Positions 33,890 to 44,515 of a DNA stretch of 64,000 nucleotides are shown here, one piece after another. The notes beneath the pieces were generated by a model. That model was not told the DNA's origin, searched no databases, and saw nothing but the letters and a program-made list of their open reading frames with translations. The DNA comes from Zea mays (lineage: Eukaryota; Streptophyta; Magnoliopsida; Poales; Poaceae), in assembly GCF_902167145.1 (NCBI RefSeq), contig NC_050096.1, forward strand, positions 198,168,566 to 198,232,565, read 5' to 3'. The translations under genes and the position numbers were made by a program. Every line of letters starts with the position of its first letter. The stretch's first letter is position 1.

Positions 33890-34996
33890 CGCCACTCCCT
33901 CCCCGTCGGTGCGGCGGCCGTCGCCGGTGCTAACGCCAAGAACGTCTCCCCGCCGCCGGTGGCGGTGGCATGGCCAGGGGAAGGAGGGGCGGAGGAGGCC
34001 GTGGCGAGGGGCAAGGAGGAGTGGCAGCTCACGCCGCTTGACATGGGCCTTGGCGCCGGCGAGGGGTGGGACATCGCCGACGCCGTGGCGCCGCCGGGGC
34101 TCGCCCCCGACCACACCTTCCTCAGGTGGATCATCGGCGGCGAGGACGCGTCTGCGGCCATGGGGTCTGTCATGGACTCGCCGGTCCTTGAGCTGGACCA
34201 CGCGCCGTCCATGATGTCGCTGGCGTTCGGTTCCACCATGCCGTTCGCGCCGACCATGGAGGACGCCAAGCCGGTGCCCTTCGGCCACACGCCCAACTTC
34301 TTCGGCTCGCACCCGTCCCTGGACGCGGCGCCGTAGCCGAAGCGACCCACCCGATGGCCGGCGCGTACAAGGCCTTCTCCGAGGTGGCCCCCGTGCTCCA
34401 GTTCGCGCACCTCACCTGCAGGCTGTGCTGGACGAGCTTGGGGCCGCCGGCCGCATCCACGTGCTGGACCTGGACATCGGCACGGGCGAGCAGTGTGCGT
34501 CGCTGATGCAGGAGCTGGCGTAGTGCTGCCCCGCGGCGACGCTCAAGGGGACTGCATTGGTGTCGCCGGCGTCGCACCACCTGCTGGAGCTGAACCTCAT
34601 CCACGAGAACCTGTCGGGCTTCGCCCGCGAGCTCGGCATGTTCCTCCAGTTCGCGACGTACAACGTGGACGCCCTGGATCCCGCGGAGCTGGTGGCCATC
34701 ACCAGCGGCGACGCCGTGGCCGTCCACCTCCCCGTGGGGTCAGCCCACGTGGCCGCAATGGCGGCCGTGCTCCGCCTCGTGAAGCGGCTCGTCACCAAGG
34801 TGGTGGTGTCCGTGGACCGCGGCTGCGACCGCACGGAGCTGTCGTTCGCCACGCACCTGCTACAGGCGTTCCAGCCTTGCGTGTCCCTGCTAGACTCCAG
34901 CGACGCCATGGGGGGCGCGGACGCCGAGGCGGTCGGCAGGATCGAGCGGTTCATGGTCCAATCCGACGTGGAGCTGACAGAAGTGTTTACGACCAT
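33890..34996 (+). pseudogene. GRAS-domain (HAM/SCL6-like) pseudogene
   Basis: Fragments of a HAIRY MERISTEM/SCL6-type GRAS transcription regulator. The N-terminal part is open to TAG at 34334 (EEWQLTPLDMGLG, HTFLRWIIGGED, SPVLELDHAPSMM). It jumps straight to the GRAS core at 34354 (AYKAFSEVAPVLQFAHLTC). A frame change follows near 34421, then the VHIID-equivalent motif (RIHVLDLDIGTGEQCASLMQ), a TAG at 34521, and LHRII-like sequence (ASHHLLELNLIHENLSGFAREL, in two parts) to IERFMVQSD near 34970. The PFYRE/SAW end is missing and an A-rich run follows at 35029. Family members are about 550-750 residues. The stretch that normally links the N-terminus to the GRAS domain is absent, and I find no miR171 target there. 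Two frame breaks, one stop and two deletions make it non-functional. Confidence 0.75.
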
Positions 34997-36767
34997 TATT
35001 TTGTTCCATCAGATGCTGCTGGTACCCAAAAAAAAACAAAACAAAAAAGAAGAAGCTAGGATCATTCGCACCGCTAGGATGCAAGTTCTAATCCCTTGGG
35101 GTTACTGGATCCGCCTAAATTTTTTGCTTAAGTGAACTAGAGTACCTTTTGTTAAGTTGTATGATCTGACAGAAAGAGAGAAATAAGCTAGACTCGTGCA
35201 GTTAACGGACCCTTTGGCTTGGTGTGTGCACTGCACTGCACCCATCGCGAAGCTTAAAAGTGGGCGCATTACAGGCGAAGCAGAGTTGCTAAACCAAGCA
35301 AGTTCCAGTGTCTAGCCCTCCCCTAAAAAAGCACTTATGCTTCCAACTCCTATCTGGATTGACGTAGGATTCTACATGAATAAAGCTATAGCAGGAGCCT
35401 CGACTTTAGCACACAGTACGTTCGCACGAGGGAGAACGGCAGCCACAGAGAGAGAACTCGACGCCGGAAGCCAGGCAGAAGATCCCACACCGGGCCGCTG
35501 AACCAAGAGAGCGTGGAGCCGGAGCATGTGGGCCACGGAGAAATTTTAGCTGTGTCCCTGTGCGGTCGGGCCGTGCTGTGCTGTCTGTCCTTCGCAGTCC
35601 ACAGCTCTGCTCAGCTCCCTCTGTTATCCTAGCTGCAGTGGCCCGTTGTCACGAGCAGAGAGCTGCCTGCACAGGCAGGCAGGCAGCAGCCTATCCTAAC
35701 TGCAGTGGCCAGTTGGCCGCGCGCGACGAGGCTCTTCTGTCCGTGTTGCTTTTCCCTACGTGCGAGTGGAGTGGACTGAACATCTGGACCGGTTGTGTGG
35801 TAGACGGGGCCGGTGCTGCACAAGTACCTGTGACACACGCGACGGTGCTTGCCTCTGTCTCCACGTTGTTACAAAATATTGCAATTGTGACCAATACAAG
35901 GGGTGTGTCAGATTTTTCCCAATTGATATACTACTTAGGATGTGTCCCTTCATGTGAATATAAATAGGACATCCCTATGATAAAGTATCAACGACTATCA
36001 TTCTCCCTATCTCGTTTTCACTAATAACAGAGACTTATCGACATTTCTAAAAAATTAGATTAGTTTACAAGGTGTCGACATTTGCTTATGATTAAACATT
36101 CTATATTTACTCTTTAGAAATAATTTATGCGATATTGATAATATTTGTTCTACATAAATTCAATTTATAATAATATTACGTATTTATATCATTCCATATT
36201 ATGTTTAAGCACGAATTTTATCGTCAACATTATGCTCATGTTGCCCGTCGTCAAGGTCCTGAGCTGTTATACACTCATCAATTTGTGTTTCGTAGCATCG
36301 CACGGGTACGTACCTAGTTACCTATAGATAGACAGGTATAAGTAGTACCAACCTGTACCTGTCTAACCAATGGATAGAGGTTCTTGGCTATTAAAATATC
36401 CATAAATAGAGAAATTATTCTATATAAAATCCGTCAGTTATTTAGGTTTCGGTTACCATTGTCCTCTCTAATCCAAGGCAGGAATATTTTCTGAGTGTCG
36501 TCGAGGAGCCCACATGTCATGTCACGGAAATATTAGGTCGGGGCTCGGGCGGGGCCGCCGGCCTCGCCCTCGTCGCCGAGTCACCACTCACCACACACCA
36601 AACAAAGCAGGGGCCAGGGGAGCCCACTTCGAGGCCGCGGCGTTGGCTGTCTCGGTGTCATCGTCTCCTCTCGTCTCGTTCTCTTCTCCTCACCTCCTTC
36701 GTTTCGCGGAGCAGAGCGAGCAGCCGGGACCGGACCTCCAGGGAGCGCACCGCGGAGGCTAGCGAAG
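34997..36767. other. Upstream region of the sulfite oxidase gene
   Basis: 1.8 kb with no supported gene. 35029-35053 is A-rich. 35660-35690 has short GCAGGCAG tandem units. A stretch near 35945-35980 (GAATATAAATAGGACATCCC) looks like an LTR or promoter relic. The last 250 bp are GC-rich and probably hold the promoter and 5' UTR of the sulfite oxidase gene. No TATA box stands out. Confidence 0.35.
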
Positions 36768-39763
36768 ATGCCCGGGCTCACGGCACCGTCCGACTACGCG
36801 GAGGAGCCGCCGCGTCACCCGGCCCTCAAGATCAACTCCAAGGTCAGCACTACTACCCCCCCGGAGATTTGAGTGATTGGGTTGGGTTGGTGCCTTGTGG
36901 TGTCGCTTTCGCGTCGATGGCAATCGGCGGATTCGTTTGTGGCTTGGCCCGGACGCGTCCGAGGGCATCTACGGCACCGGCGCGTTGATCAGACCGCCGC
37001 CGTTGGTGCTGCGCAGCAGCGGGTAGCGCTCCGCTGCCCGTTTGCGCAGTGATTAGCAAAGCGTGATGCAGCACGAGGTTTTGTAGTCTCTGATCAGTGT
37101 GGAAATAGGCTGCAGTTTCATTCTAGTAACAAGGCGAACGGGTATGTAATTTCGGCCGCAGTGCGCGGCACTTGGATTGGATATACTAGTTCTCTATTGT
37201 TGCCAGAATGGTGCAGTGTGTGTGTCTGCGAAGCTATTTCTGGATAATTGTAAGAGTGCCAAGAGCTTTTCCTGAATGAGTTTATATTTTAGTAGGAATT
37301 ATTCATAAACTACACAGTAAGACACCGAAACGGGGGTAATCAGCGAGCATCATTCTGTTTGCAGGAGCCATTCAATGCTGAGCCTCACCGATCAGAGCTA
37401 GTCGCATCTTACATCACCCCAGTGGATTTCTTCTACAAGAGGAATCATGGACCCATCCCTAAAGTCGAGGACCTCTCAAGGTTTCTCAGCACAAGCTGTG
37501 AATTCTCATTTATCATTGTGATATGTTACAGTTTACCAAACACTGACACTTTATATGAATGGATCGACAGATACACTGTTTCCATTTCTGGTCTCGTCAA
37601 CAAGTCCATTCAGCTATCGATGGCTGACATTTGGTAATGTTTAATGGTTTTATTCTAGTGACTAATAATGTGATATGAGTGTTCTTTGCTCTTGATTGAA
37701 TAATTGACACAAAACTTTGCATTCAGGTCTCTTCCAAAGTACAATGTCACAGCAACTTTACAGGTTCATATATATGATTGCCCAACTAATCATTCTGTGA
37801 CACATATATGTTAGTATGGCTAATAACCTAGGTGTATAACATTACGATCCTGTCATTTACAGTGTGCAGGAAACAGGAGGACTGCGATGAGTAACGTACG
37901 GAAAGTGAGAGGTGTTGGGTGGGACATATCTGCTCTTGGAACTGGTAAGTGACGAGTCCAGAACTGCCTTTGGTGAACCCATTAGTGGTATGCTCGTGTT
38001 AATGCTCAAGGGTAGTAACACCTGTGATTATGTGAAATCTTATGAGTTCTAGACTAGGAATAAGCCCTTACTGATTACTCTAGTATCAAACTAGCAGTTT
38101 GGGTGAACCTCATGAACTCTCATATCAACTAATTAATAACACATGTGCTACCGGATCATATGCAACACTGAAAAATTCTGTCTTCTGATTGCCCTCATAA
38201 TTTTTTTAATTCTAGATACTAGCACTTTGCATTTGCTTCTTGACTAAAATGATTCCTAACAATAGTATATCTACTGATGTTTTGTATGGTTCCAGCAACT
38301 TGGGGAGGTGCCAAACTATCTGATGTCCTTGAGCTAGTTGGAATACCAAAACTCAGTTCAGTCACGTCTCTAGGAGGGAAACACGTTGAGTTTGTTAGCG
38401 TTGACAAGTGTAAAGTGAGTGTGCTGATCCTTATTGACTGGCAATCACTTTTATGGCAAAGCCTCCCTGCTAGTGTCTTATTGTTTGTGTCACTGTGTCA
38501 GGAGGAAAAAGGTGGTCCTTATACGGCATCTATTCCATTAAATCAGGCAACAAATCCTGATGCCGATGTATTACTTGCATATGAAATGAATGGAGAGGTG
38601 GACAGAAGATAACTTTTCTTTGCATAACTGAAATTCAACTTCAAACAGTCTCGATATTATGTTTAAGTTATTCTTCAAAACAGTAGTTTCTTTATTAATG
38701 CTGTTGTGCCATTCAGCTACCTGTTTGCCTTTTCAGTATTCATTTAATCTGGATTTATTTTTAATTTTCGTGCTATAAACTACCATGTGTAGGTACTCAA
38801 CCGAGACCACGGATACCCGCTCCGGGTTGTTGTACCTGGAGTTATTGGTGCACGCTCTGTAAAATGGCTGGACAGTATCAACGTAAAAGAGGAGGAATGC
38901 CAGGTTTTCCGAAACTACGGATACAATGCCTTTATCGTCTTTATTTTCTGTGTTCAAAACTGACTGCTATTCTTAACCAGGGGTTTTTTATGCAAAAAGA
39001 TTACAAAATGTTTCCGCCAACCGTGGACTGGGACAACATTAACTGGTCAACTAGAAGGCCACAGATGGATTTCCCTGTGCAGGTAGGTATGCTGCGTGCA
39101 TGCATCAGTGGTTCGTCATTGCTGATATGTGCTGCTAGGTTTCTGAAGAACTTACTATGTTCGCTTACTTTGATCGTCTAGTCTGCTATCTGTACACTGG
39201 AAGATGTAGATGTTATCAAGGAAGGACAGGTCAGTATGTTTCCATAACAACACATACTCTGAGACTGAATCCTGTGCGAGTACCATGGGCAGATTTCAAA
39301 GAATTTTTCTTCACACACCGCTATGCTTTGCTCGCTGCAGGCTAGGATTGCTGGATATGCACTTTCAGGTGGTGGCCGTGGCATTGAGAGAGTGGATGTA
39401 TCAGCTGATGGGGGTAAGACCTGGGTCGAGGCTCGTAGATACCAGAAAGACAATGTGGCGTATGTGTCAGATGGACCTCAAAGTGATAAGTGGGCTTGGG
39501 TTCTCTTTGAGGCCACATTAGACGTACCAGCGAATCCTGAGATCGTAGTTAAGGCGGTAAGTGAAGTCTATCTTGACACACTATTTCACTCAACTTAGAA
39601 CAGTTTGTGAGAAATACATCTTGTGTGGGTACAGGTGGACTCAGCTGCAAACGTTCAGCCCGAGAAGGTAGAAGACATATGGAATCTGAGGGGAATCCTC
39701 AACACGTCTTGGCATCGGATCAAAATCCAGAGATCTTCGTGCGTTGAAAGATCTAAGCTGTGA
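36768..39763 (+). CDS. SO: Sulfite oxidase, peroxisomal, 12 exons
   Basis: Oxidises sulfite to sulfate with oxygen, using molybdenum cofactor, in peroxisomes. Exons by splice sites and frame: 36768-36842, 37365-37480, 37571-37633, 37727-37763, 37863-37944, 38296-38414, 38502-38597, 38793-38903, 38981-39082, 39182-39229, 39341-39556, 39635-39763. All introns are GT-AG, giving 1194 bp, 397 residues, close to Arabidopsis SO (about 393). Residue 98 is the Mo-ligand Cys in [11 protein letters not shown]. The molybdopterin domain covers about residues 40-250 ([36 protein letters not shown]) and the dimerisation domain about 270-390 ([16 protein letters not shown]). The protein ends SKL, a classical PTS1. 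As in other plant SOs there is no haem domain. Intron 2 is 90 bp with no in-frame stop. The structure looks intact. Confidence 0.96.
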
Positions 39764-40158
39764 AATTAAGTACGCAGCTGACCACTTGGAGAAAGCACAC
39801 TCACTTTACCATTGTCCCTGAATAATAATTAGTCACTTCAACTTTATGCGTCTGTGGAGTAAGGTTGTACGAGTGTTGTGGCTGTGTCATTATGGGATTT
39901 GAGCTCACTTGGTTTCTGTGTAAATGTCAGCTGCTGCGGTTTTTTTTTGGTTGGTCAGGTTTGATATCGAGAAATATCCATTGCATTCTGCGTTTGAAAA
40001 TACTATCGCAGCATAGAACTGTTCTTTGGGCAAATGGCAGCTCTGGGAAGAGGTGCGCTTCATATCGCAGCTGAGAAATACCAATAAAAGAGAAAGAAAG
40101 ATGTGAACATATATATCCCCTTCAGCCGTGGGAATGGCAATTTCAGTAGGCAATGATA
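39764..40158. other. 3' region of the sulfite oxidase gene
   Basis: Probable 3' UTR, with candidate poly(A) signals AATAAT (about 39822) and AATAAA (about 40083). Space to the convergent gene's stop is only about 660 bp. Confidence 0.45.
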
Positions 40159-40272
40159 TACTACCTCGGTTCAAATATTTGTAGCTCTCTAGTTCATTTT
40201 TGAATGAACTAAACCGCAACAAATAAAAATAAACTAAACCACGATAAATAAAAAAGAACGGAGGAAGTAGTT
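40159..40272. mobile_element. Stowaway-like MITE
   Basis: Starts TACTACCTCGGTTCAAAT and ends GAACGGAGGAAGTAG, near-inverse termini of the Stowaway type. Same family as 2303-2388 in the opposite orientation; this copy holds an internal repeat of AACTAAACCRCRAYAAATAAA. It lies between the two convergent genes. Confidence 0.7.
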
Positions 40273-40421
40273 AGCATTAACATTCTCGCTAACAACAACG
40301 GAATGCAGCTGCCGTGCGACGTGGGTGTCAGTGATCTAGATCGAAGGAAAACAACGAAGCATTGATATGCCAAATTACTGATGAGCAATGGATTAGCCAT
40401 ACAGGCCCTAAGTGCTGCCAG

Positions 40422-41564
40422 CTACCCCATCGTGAGTTCGTGACCGGTGTTCCTGCCCTGCAAAGGTAATAATGGGATAAAAACATCTCAAAGTTAGAAC
40501 AAGTACTGCAAAATAAGAACTGCATAATAAGCAGGAAATGAACCTGCCGAGGACCCCGTGTACAGCAAACACATGTGCACTTACATCAGTTGCCATTTGG
40601 TCCCTGGTTGAGAACAAGTCCTTCAGCATTTTGTCCAAAGAATCCTTAGCTAACGGAGACTTCTTCACTTCTTTCTGTCCTGATTCTAGAGAACCCTTAA
40701 CAGGTGCTGCACCGTTCTGAAGCTGCAGCGACAACAGCAGTTTAGCATGATCAGATATCTCATCCATCCTAGAGCACCTCACATTTCCGTTGCCATTCAG
40801 TAGTTCAGGTAAACAATTGTGAAACGATAGCTTTAAGGTCAGCAAGATTAGATTAACATCCACGAAAGAGTGTCACACACCTCTGCATTAGCAGCATCTC
40901 GGTGCTCTGACGTGTCTCCATTTTGGTTCGATTGGCACTCTGCCGCGCTGGAATGCAGCGCGGCTTCCTACGGAGCGGAGCGAGAAGGATCAGAGAACGA
41001 TCCAGACAATGACGAGAACACGTTGTCTGAGCTGAGCATCGCATTGCCGTGTCAGCACCTCACCCTCCTCACCTGATCCTTGGCGGCATCCGCCTGCCAC
41101 TCCGGCTGGAACTTCTGCAGCAGCAAGGTGAGCAGCTTCTGCAGCTCGGGGGGCACCTCCTCGGGGAAGAGCTTGGGGATGTCGTCCTTGGCGAAGTCCT
41201 CGTTGACGCACCGTCTGATCAGTATCCTCAGGCACACCAGCAGCTGCAGCACCAGTTGGGTACTGAGCGGTCTGGACCTGCAACGCCCGCCCGCCCGCGA
41301 CGCGAGCGACGGCGCAGGAAGGAAGGAAGGAAGCAACGAAGAAAAGCTGGAAATAGGGGTACTGACAGGGTCGAGCTCGGCGTCGGAGGAGAGCTGGAGG
41401 GCGTCGCGGGCGACGGTGCGGTCGGCGGCGTCGAGGCCCGTGCGGCGCGTGCGCCAGAGCGCCTGCAGGATGTACTCGACCGACTCCTTGGACCCGGCGC
41501 GCGCCAGCAGTGGGAGGTGCGCGTGCCCCCACAGCGCCGCCGACGCGCCGCGCTCCCGCTCCAT
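40422..41564 (-). CDS. Conserved plant protein of unknown function, 5 exons
   Basis: Exons in coding order: 41367-41564, 41073-41243, 40881-40967, 40585-40722, 40422-40457, all GT-AG and phase 0, giving 630 bp and 209 residues. It starts MERERGASAALWGHAHLPLL and contains SVEYILQALWRTRRTGLDAADR, split here as SVEYILQALW then RTRRTGLDAADR. A helical block follows (LLVCLRILIRRC, PPELQKLLTLLLQKFQPEWQ), then a Ser/Gln/Asn-rich linker (exon 3) and a charged C-terminal helix (LAKDSLDKMLKDLFSTRDQM). I recall similar single-copy plant proteins but no experimental role; some annotations may link the family to COMM-domain proteins, which I cannot confirm. No signal peptide or membrane segment. Intron 1 is 123 bp and stop-free in frame. 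The gene is convergent with sulfite oxidase. Exon 3 is the least certain exon. Confidence 0.78.
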
Positions 41565-42061
41565 CTCCGGTGTTCTGTTCTGCCCTACCGCCGCCGATGG
41601 GGACGCGCGGTGGACCGGTGGGGGGCTGCTGGAAGGTGGCGGTGGTGAGGTGAGGTGTCGTTTCGGTTATGGTGGGCAGGAAGGAACAGCCCAGAAGATG
41701 ACCAGGTCAGCCCAATTACATTACAGGACACGGTGGCTGCTTACTTGTTGAGGCCCACGTAAGTTAATGGGCTTTACGAAGGCTGGACCAACAAAATCAT
41801 TCAGTGCCCGCTTATGGCTCCATCTCTCGTTGGTTAGGAGGATGGTAGGGGGACTGAGACTGAAATAAACTAATTTCTCTCTTAATCTACATCAATTCCC
41901 TTCTAACCAAACATGACTTTAGAGATATTTTAGGAAACCAAATTCCTTTCAGGACTGGAGAGGATTTAGAGAAAAATGAACTAGTTTCCCCTTCAACCTC
42001 CTCTAATCCAAGATGAGATTTGAGTTTTCAAACTAGCCCTTAGAGAAGGTTGGTTATCCAC
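41565..42061. other. Promoter side of the unknown gene and intergenic DNA
   Basis: 5' flank of the minus-strand gene. From about 41825 to 42020 there is AT-rich sequence with GGTTAGGAGGATGG and TTCAAACTAGCCC words, which resemble ends of grass MITEs, but I cannot pair the ends. Confidence 0.3.
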
Positions 42062-42697
42062 TTATCCTGAAGAAGTGCATTTCCACGCGTCATATGCACC
42101 CACCCAGGTTGCGGCCAACATTGTGCATATAGTTGGATTTTCATTGTGTCTAGCTACCAAACTCACTTCAAATGGAATATCAGATCTAGTGCAATTCGTA
42201 AGATACATCAGTGCTCCAATCACGTTATGGTAAGAAACTCCATATCCCAATGATTCCTCATCATTACTCCTTGGTCTAAAAGTGCCATTATCATTCTCAA
42301 GGGATATTAATCTTTAAAGGGTGCGTTTTGATCACATTAAATATTTCAGAAACCTAGCTATAGGTTGACTAGTGTACAAATATTCTTTCAGAGAAATGCT
42401 CGATATGTAGGCCCAAACAAAGCTTGGTTTTCTCCAATTCTTTCAATTTTCAAATTCTGTCTTAAGATGGACGGTAGCCTCATCAATATTCCCCACGTAT
42501 CTTATGATATCTAGATCATCAATGTAGACCAAAATGAAACAAAAACTCTTATAAGATTTTTCAATGAACACGCAAGGAGAAGAACATTGTAATCGATGTT
42601 GGGTTTCTGCGTGAACACTTGTGCTACAATCATCGGTTTTATCTGACCACCATATTGTCTGCAACCCACTTTCCAACGAACACCCATTTGAAGGCAA
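42062..42697 (-). pseudogene. Degenerate Ty1/copia RT/RNase H fragment
   Basis: Minus-strand pieces: 42697-42443 has the RT active-site region (FCFILVYIDDLDII), and 42250-42062 has SYHNVIGALMYLTNCTRSDI, the conserved block between RT and RNase H. Several frame breaks separate them. No LTRs are visible, so this is an old truncated remnant. Confidence 0.65.
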
Positions 42698-42720
42698 CTA
42701 GGATAACTCTAGGGAGTGTG

Positions 42721-44515
42721 TGGCTGATAGGGCCGAATCCTTGCTTCTTTGTAAGTGAGCACAGTTCTATATCTATTACTTCTTTCCATTTAACCTAATA
42801 TGAGCGCTTCTCACACTCTAGCATGAACCTGGGTTTAGGGTCCTCATTAGTCACAAGTACCGTAGGGATAAAATTATTGTCAACATTTGCACCATATCAT
42901 CTGAATCATTCCAAAGTCCTTATTCTATTGTTTGCGTGCATATTTGGAGTAGGACGTACACTTTATGGCGTGCCACTTCTAGAATGTCTTAGAGGAAGTG
43001 TGATGCGTTATCTTCAGTAACTTACCACTACAGGCGTTCTAGCTTAGCTAATACTAAATTATCTAATTTCCTCCTCCTAATTTTTTCTAGGATGGGTATT
43101 GTGGCCAAAGTTCGTACCCTGCAGGAGTATATCTATGTATCTGGTGCATCTGCCACATGATTTCACCACTCCATTCAGAAAGACTCCAATAAAAGAATGC
43201 CCATCTTCAAAAGTTTACATGCAGATTTAGAGAAGTGAAGTCATTGCTCGCCGAGGCTCATAATCACACTCTGACCCCCTGAACTGCTGTTGCATGCTAA
43301 ATCAAAGACTTTTACCTGTAGTGCTTTCTCCCCTGAGCGAGGAGGCAACTCCTGTGAGTGTGAGTTGTTGCTTGATCACAGGTTAATCTCGACTAACAAA
43401 CGGAAGAGGAAGACGAGACTTTTTTTATTTTTTCGTTTGATGTTTCATTCCATCTGATTCTGAGCCCATTTTCGCAGGAAAAACCAGAGCAACGTGTGAT
43501 GGTCGATACCGATACGGCAACCATCTTGGGCTCTAAACTCTCGGCCACCGGGACAAGGTACTACGGTAAGATGGCAGGTTGCTATACCTCTCGCTGACAT
43601 GCCATCTTGCCCTCGCAACGTTGACATGCCAACACGAGGCACACACAGCATGATGCTAGGATGCCCTTGTCACCATGCACAAGCTTGAATTCAGATAAGC
43701 AACATCGATGCCATAATAATAATAAAAATTAAAATAAAAGGTAAAACCAGATTCGAACGCCATGCTCTGAGTCCAGAATATTGGGATGCTCTCAGTCTCG
43801 TGGTTAGGAACAAGCAAGAACACGGAAGTTTCAAAGCTCACAGAGGCCTGCCGGCAACCGCCTATTGGCCCAAAAAAATGGCTCTGTTACTTTCAGATCA
43901 ACCAGCTAGTGGCCAAAAAAAAAAGGCATGTCGCCCTCCAAAGGGCGCACATGTCCAGTAAAGCTGAACAAAAGCGGCACCCATCCATTACTCCAGTAGC
44001 GTGCGGCTTCAGCTGGAGAGCTCAGCTCGCGCCAGAATTCAATCCGCTGAAGATGCAGCGCAGCCATCAGCGTGATATAGCACACCCATCTTTTTGTTTC
44101 AGTTTCATTATCATTAGTAGCACATGAATGAGTGAAAAGGAGAAACGTCTCAGAGAGAGACGAGACCTTCCCAACTTTCCTCCAGAATTAATTATTATCG
44201 TCACTAAGGCTGCTGTTACTATTGATTAAAATTTCAAGATGCCACCAGATCAGCTAGAGTAGAGAGAGAGAGAGAGGCCATGCATGCTCTCATGGCGAAC
44301 ACCAACCACACCACAAATATGCTACGTGTCTTGCAAGCAAAACCAGCATCTAAAGCCACTAGCAGCAGCAGCCACCACTGTATTTCGCAGCTTTCCTGTC
44401 ACATACACATGCTAAATCCATGCCCTCCACGGCCACCACCTCTAAGCATGTAACGTACCGCGCGCAGCTGAACTCGGCCGAGCAATTTCTGCTCTGAGTT
44501 TGTCAGGTCCGAGAG
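42721..44515. other. Intergenic DNA and 5' region of the MAP65 gene
   Basis: No gene recognised over 1.8 kb. A GA microsatellite (AGAGAGAGAGAGAG) at about 44261-44275 and short AC-rich sequence lie in the presumed promoter/5' UTR of the downstream gene. Confidence 0.35.

Noticed and set aside
35560..35967. 135-codon frame upstream of sulfite oxidase
   Set aside because: No domain, low-complexity origin (GCAGGCAG units), no splice or codon support.
37481..37570. Treating sulfite oxidase exons 2 and 3 as one exon
   Set aside because: The 30 extra residues have no counterpart in known plant sulfite oxidases, and good GT-AG sites restore the conserved sequence.
42721..44515. A further gene between the copia debris and MAP65
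   Set aside because: Only short frames with no motifs or splice structure were seen.
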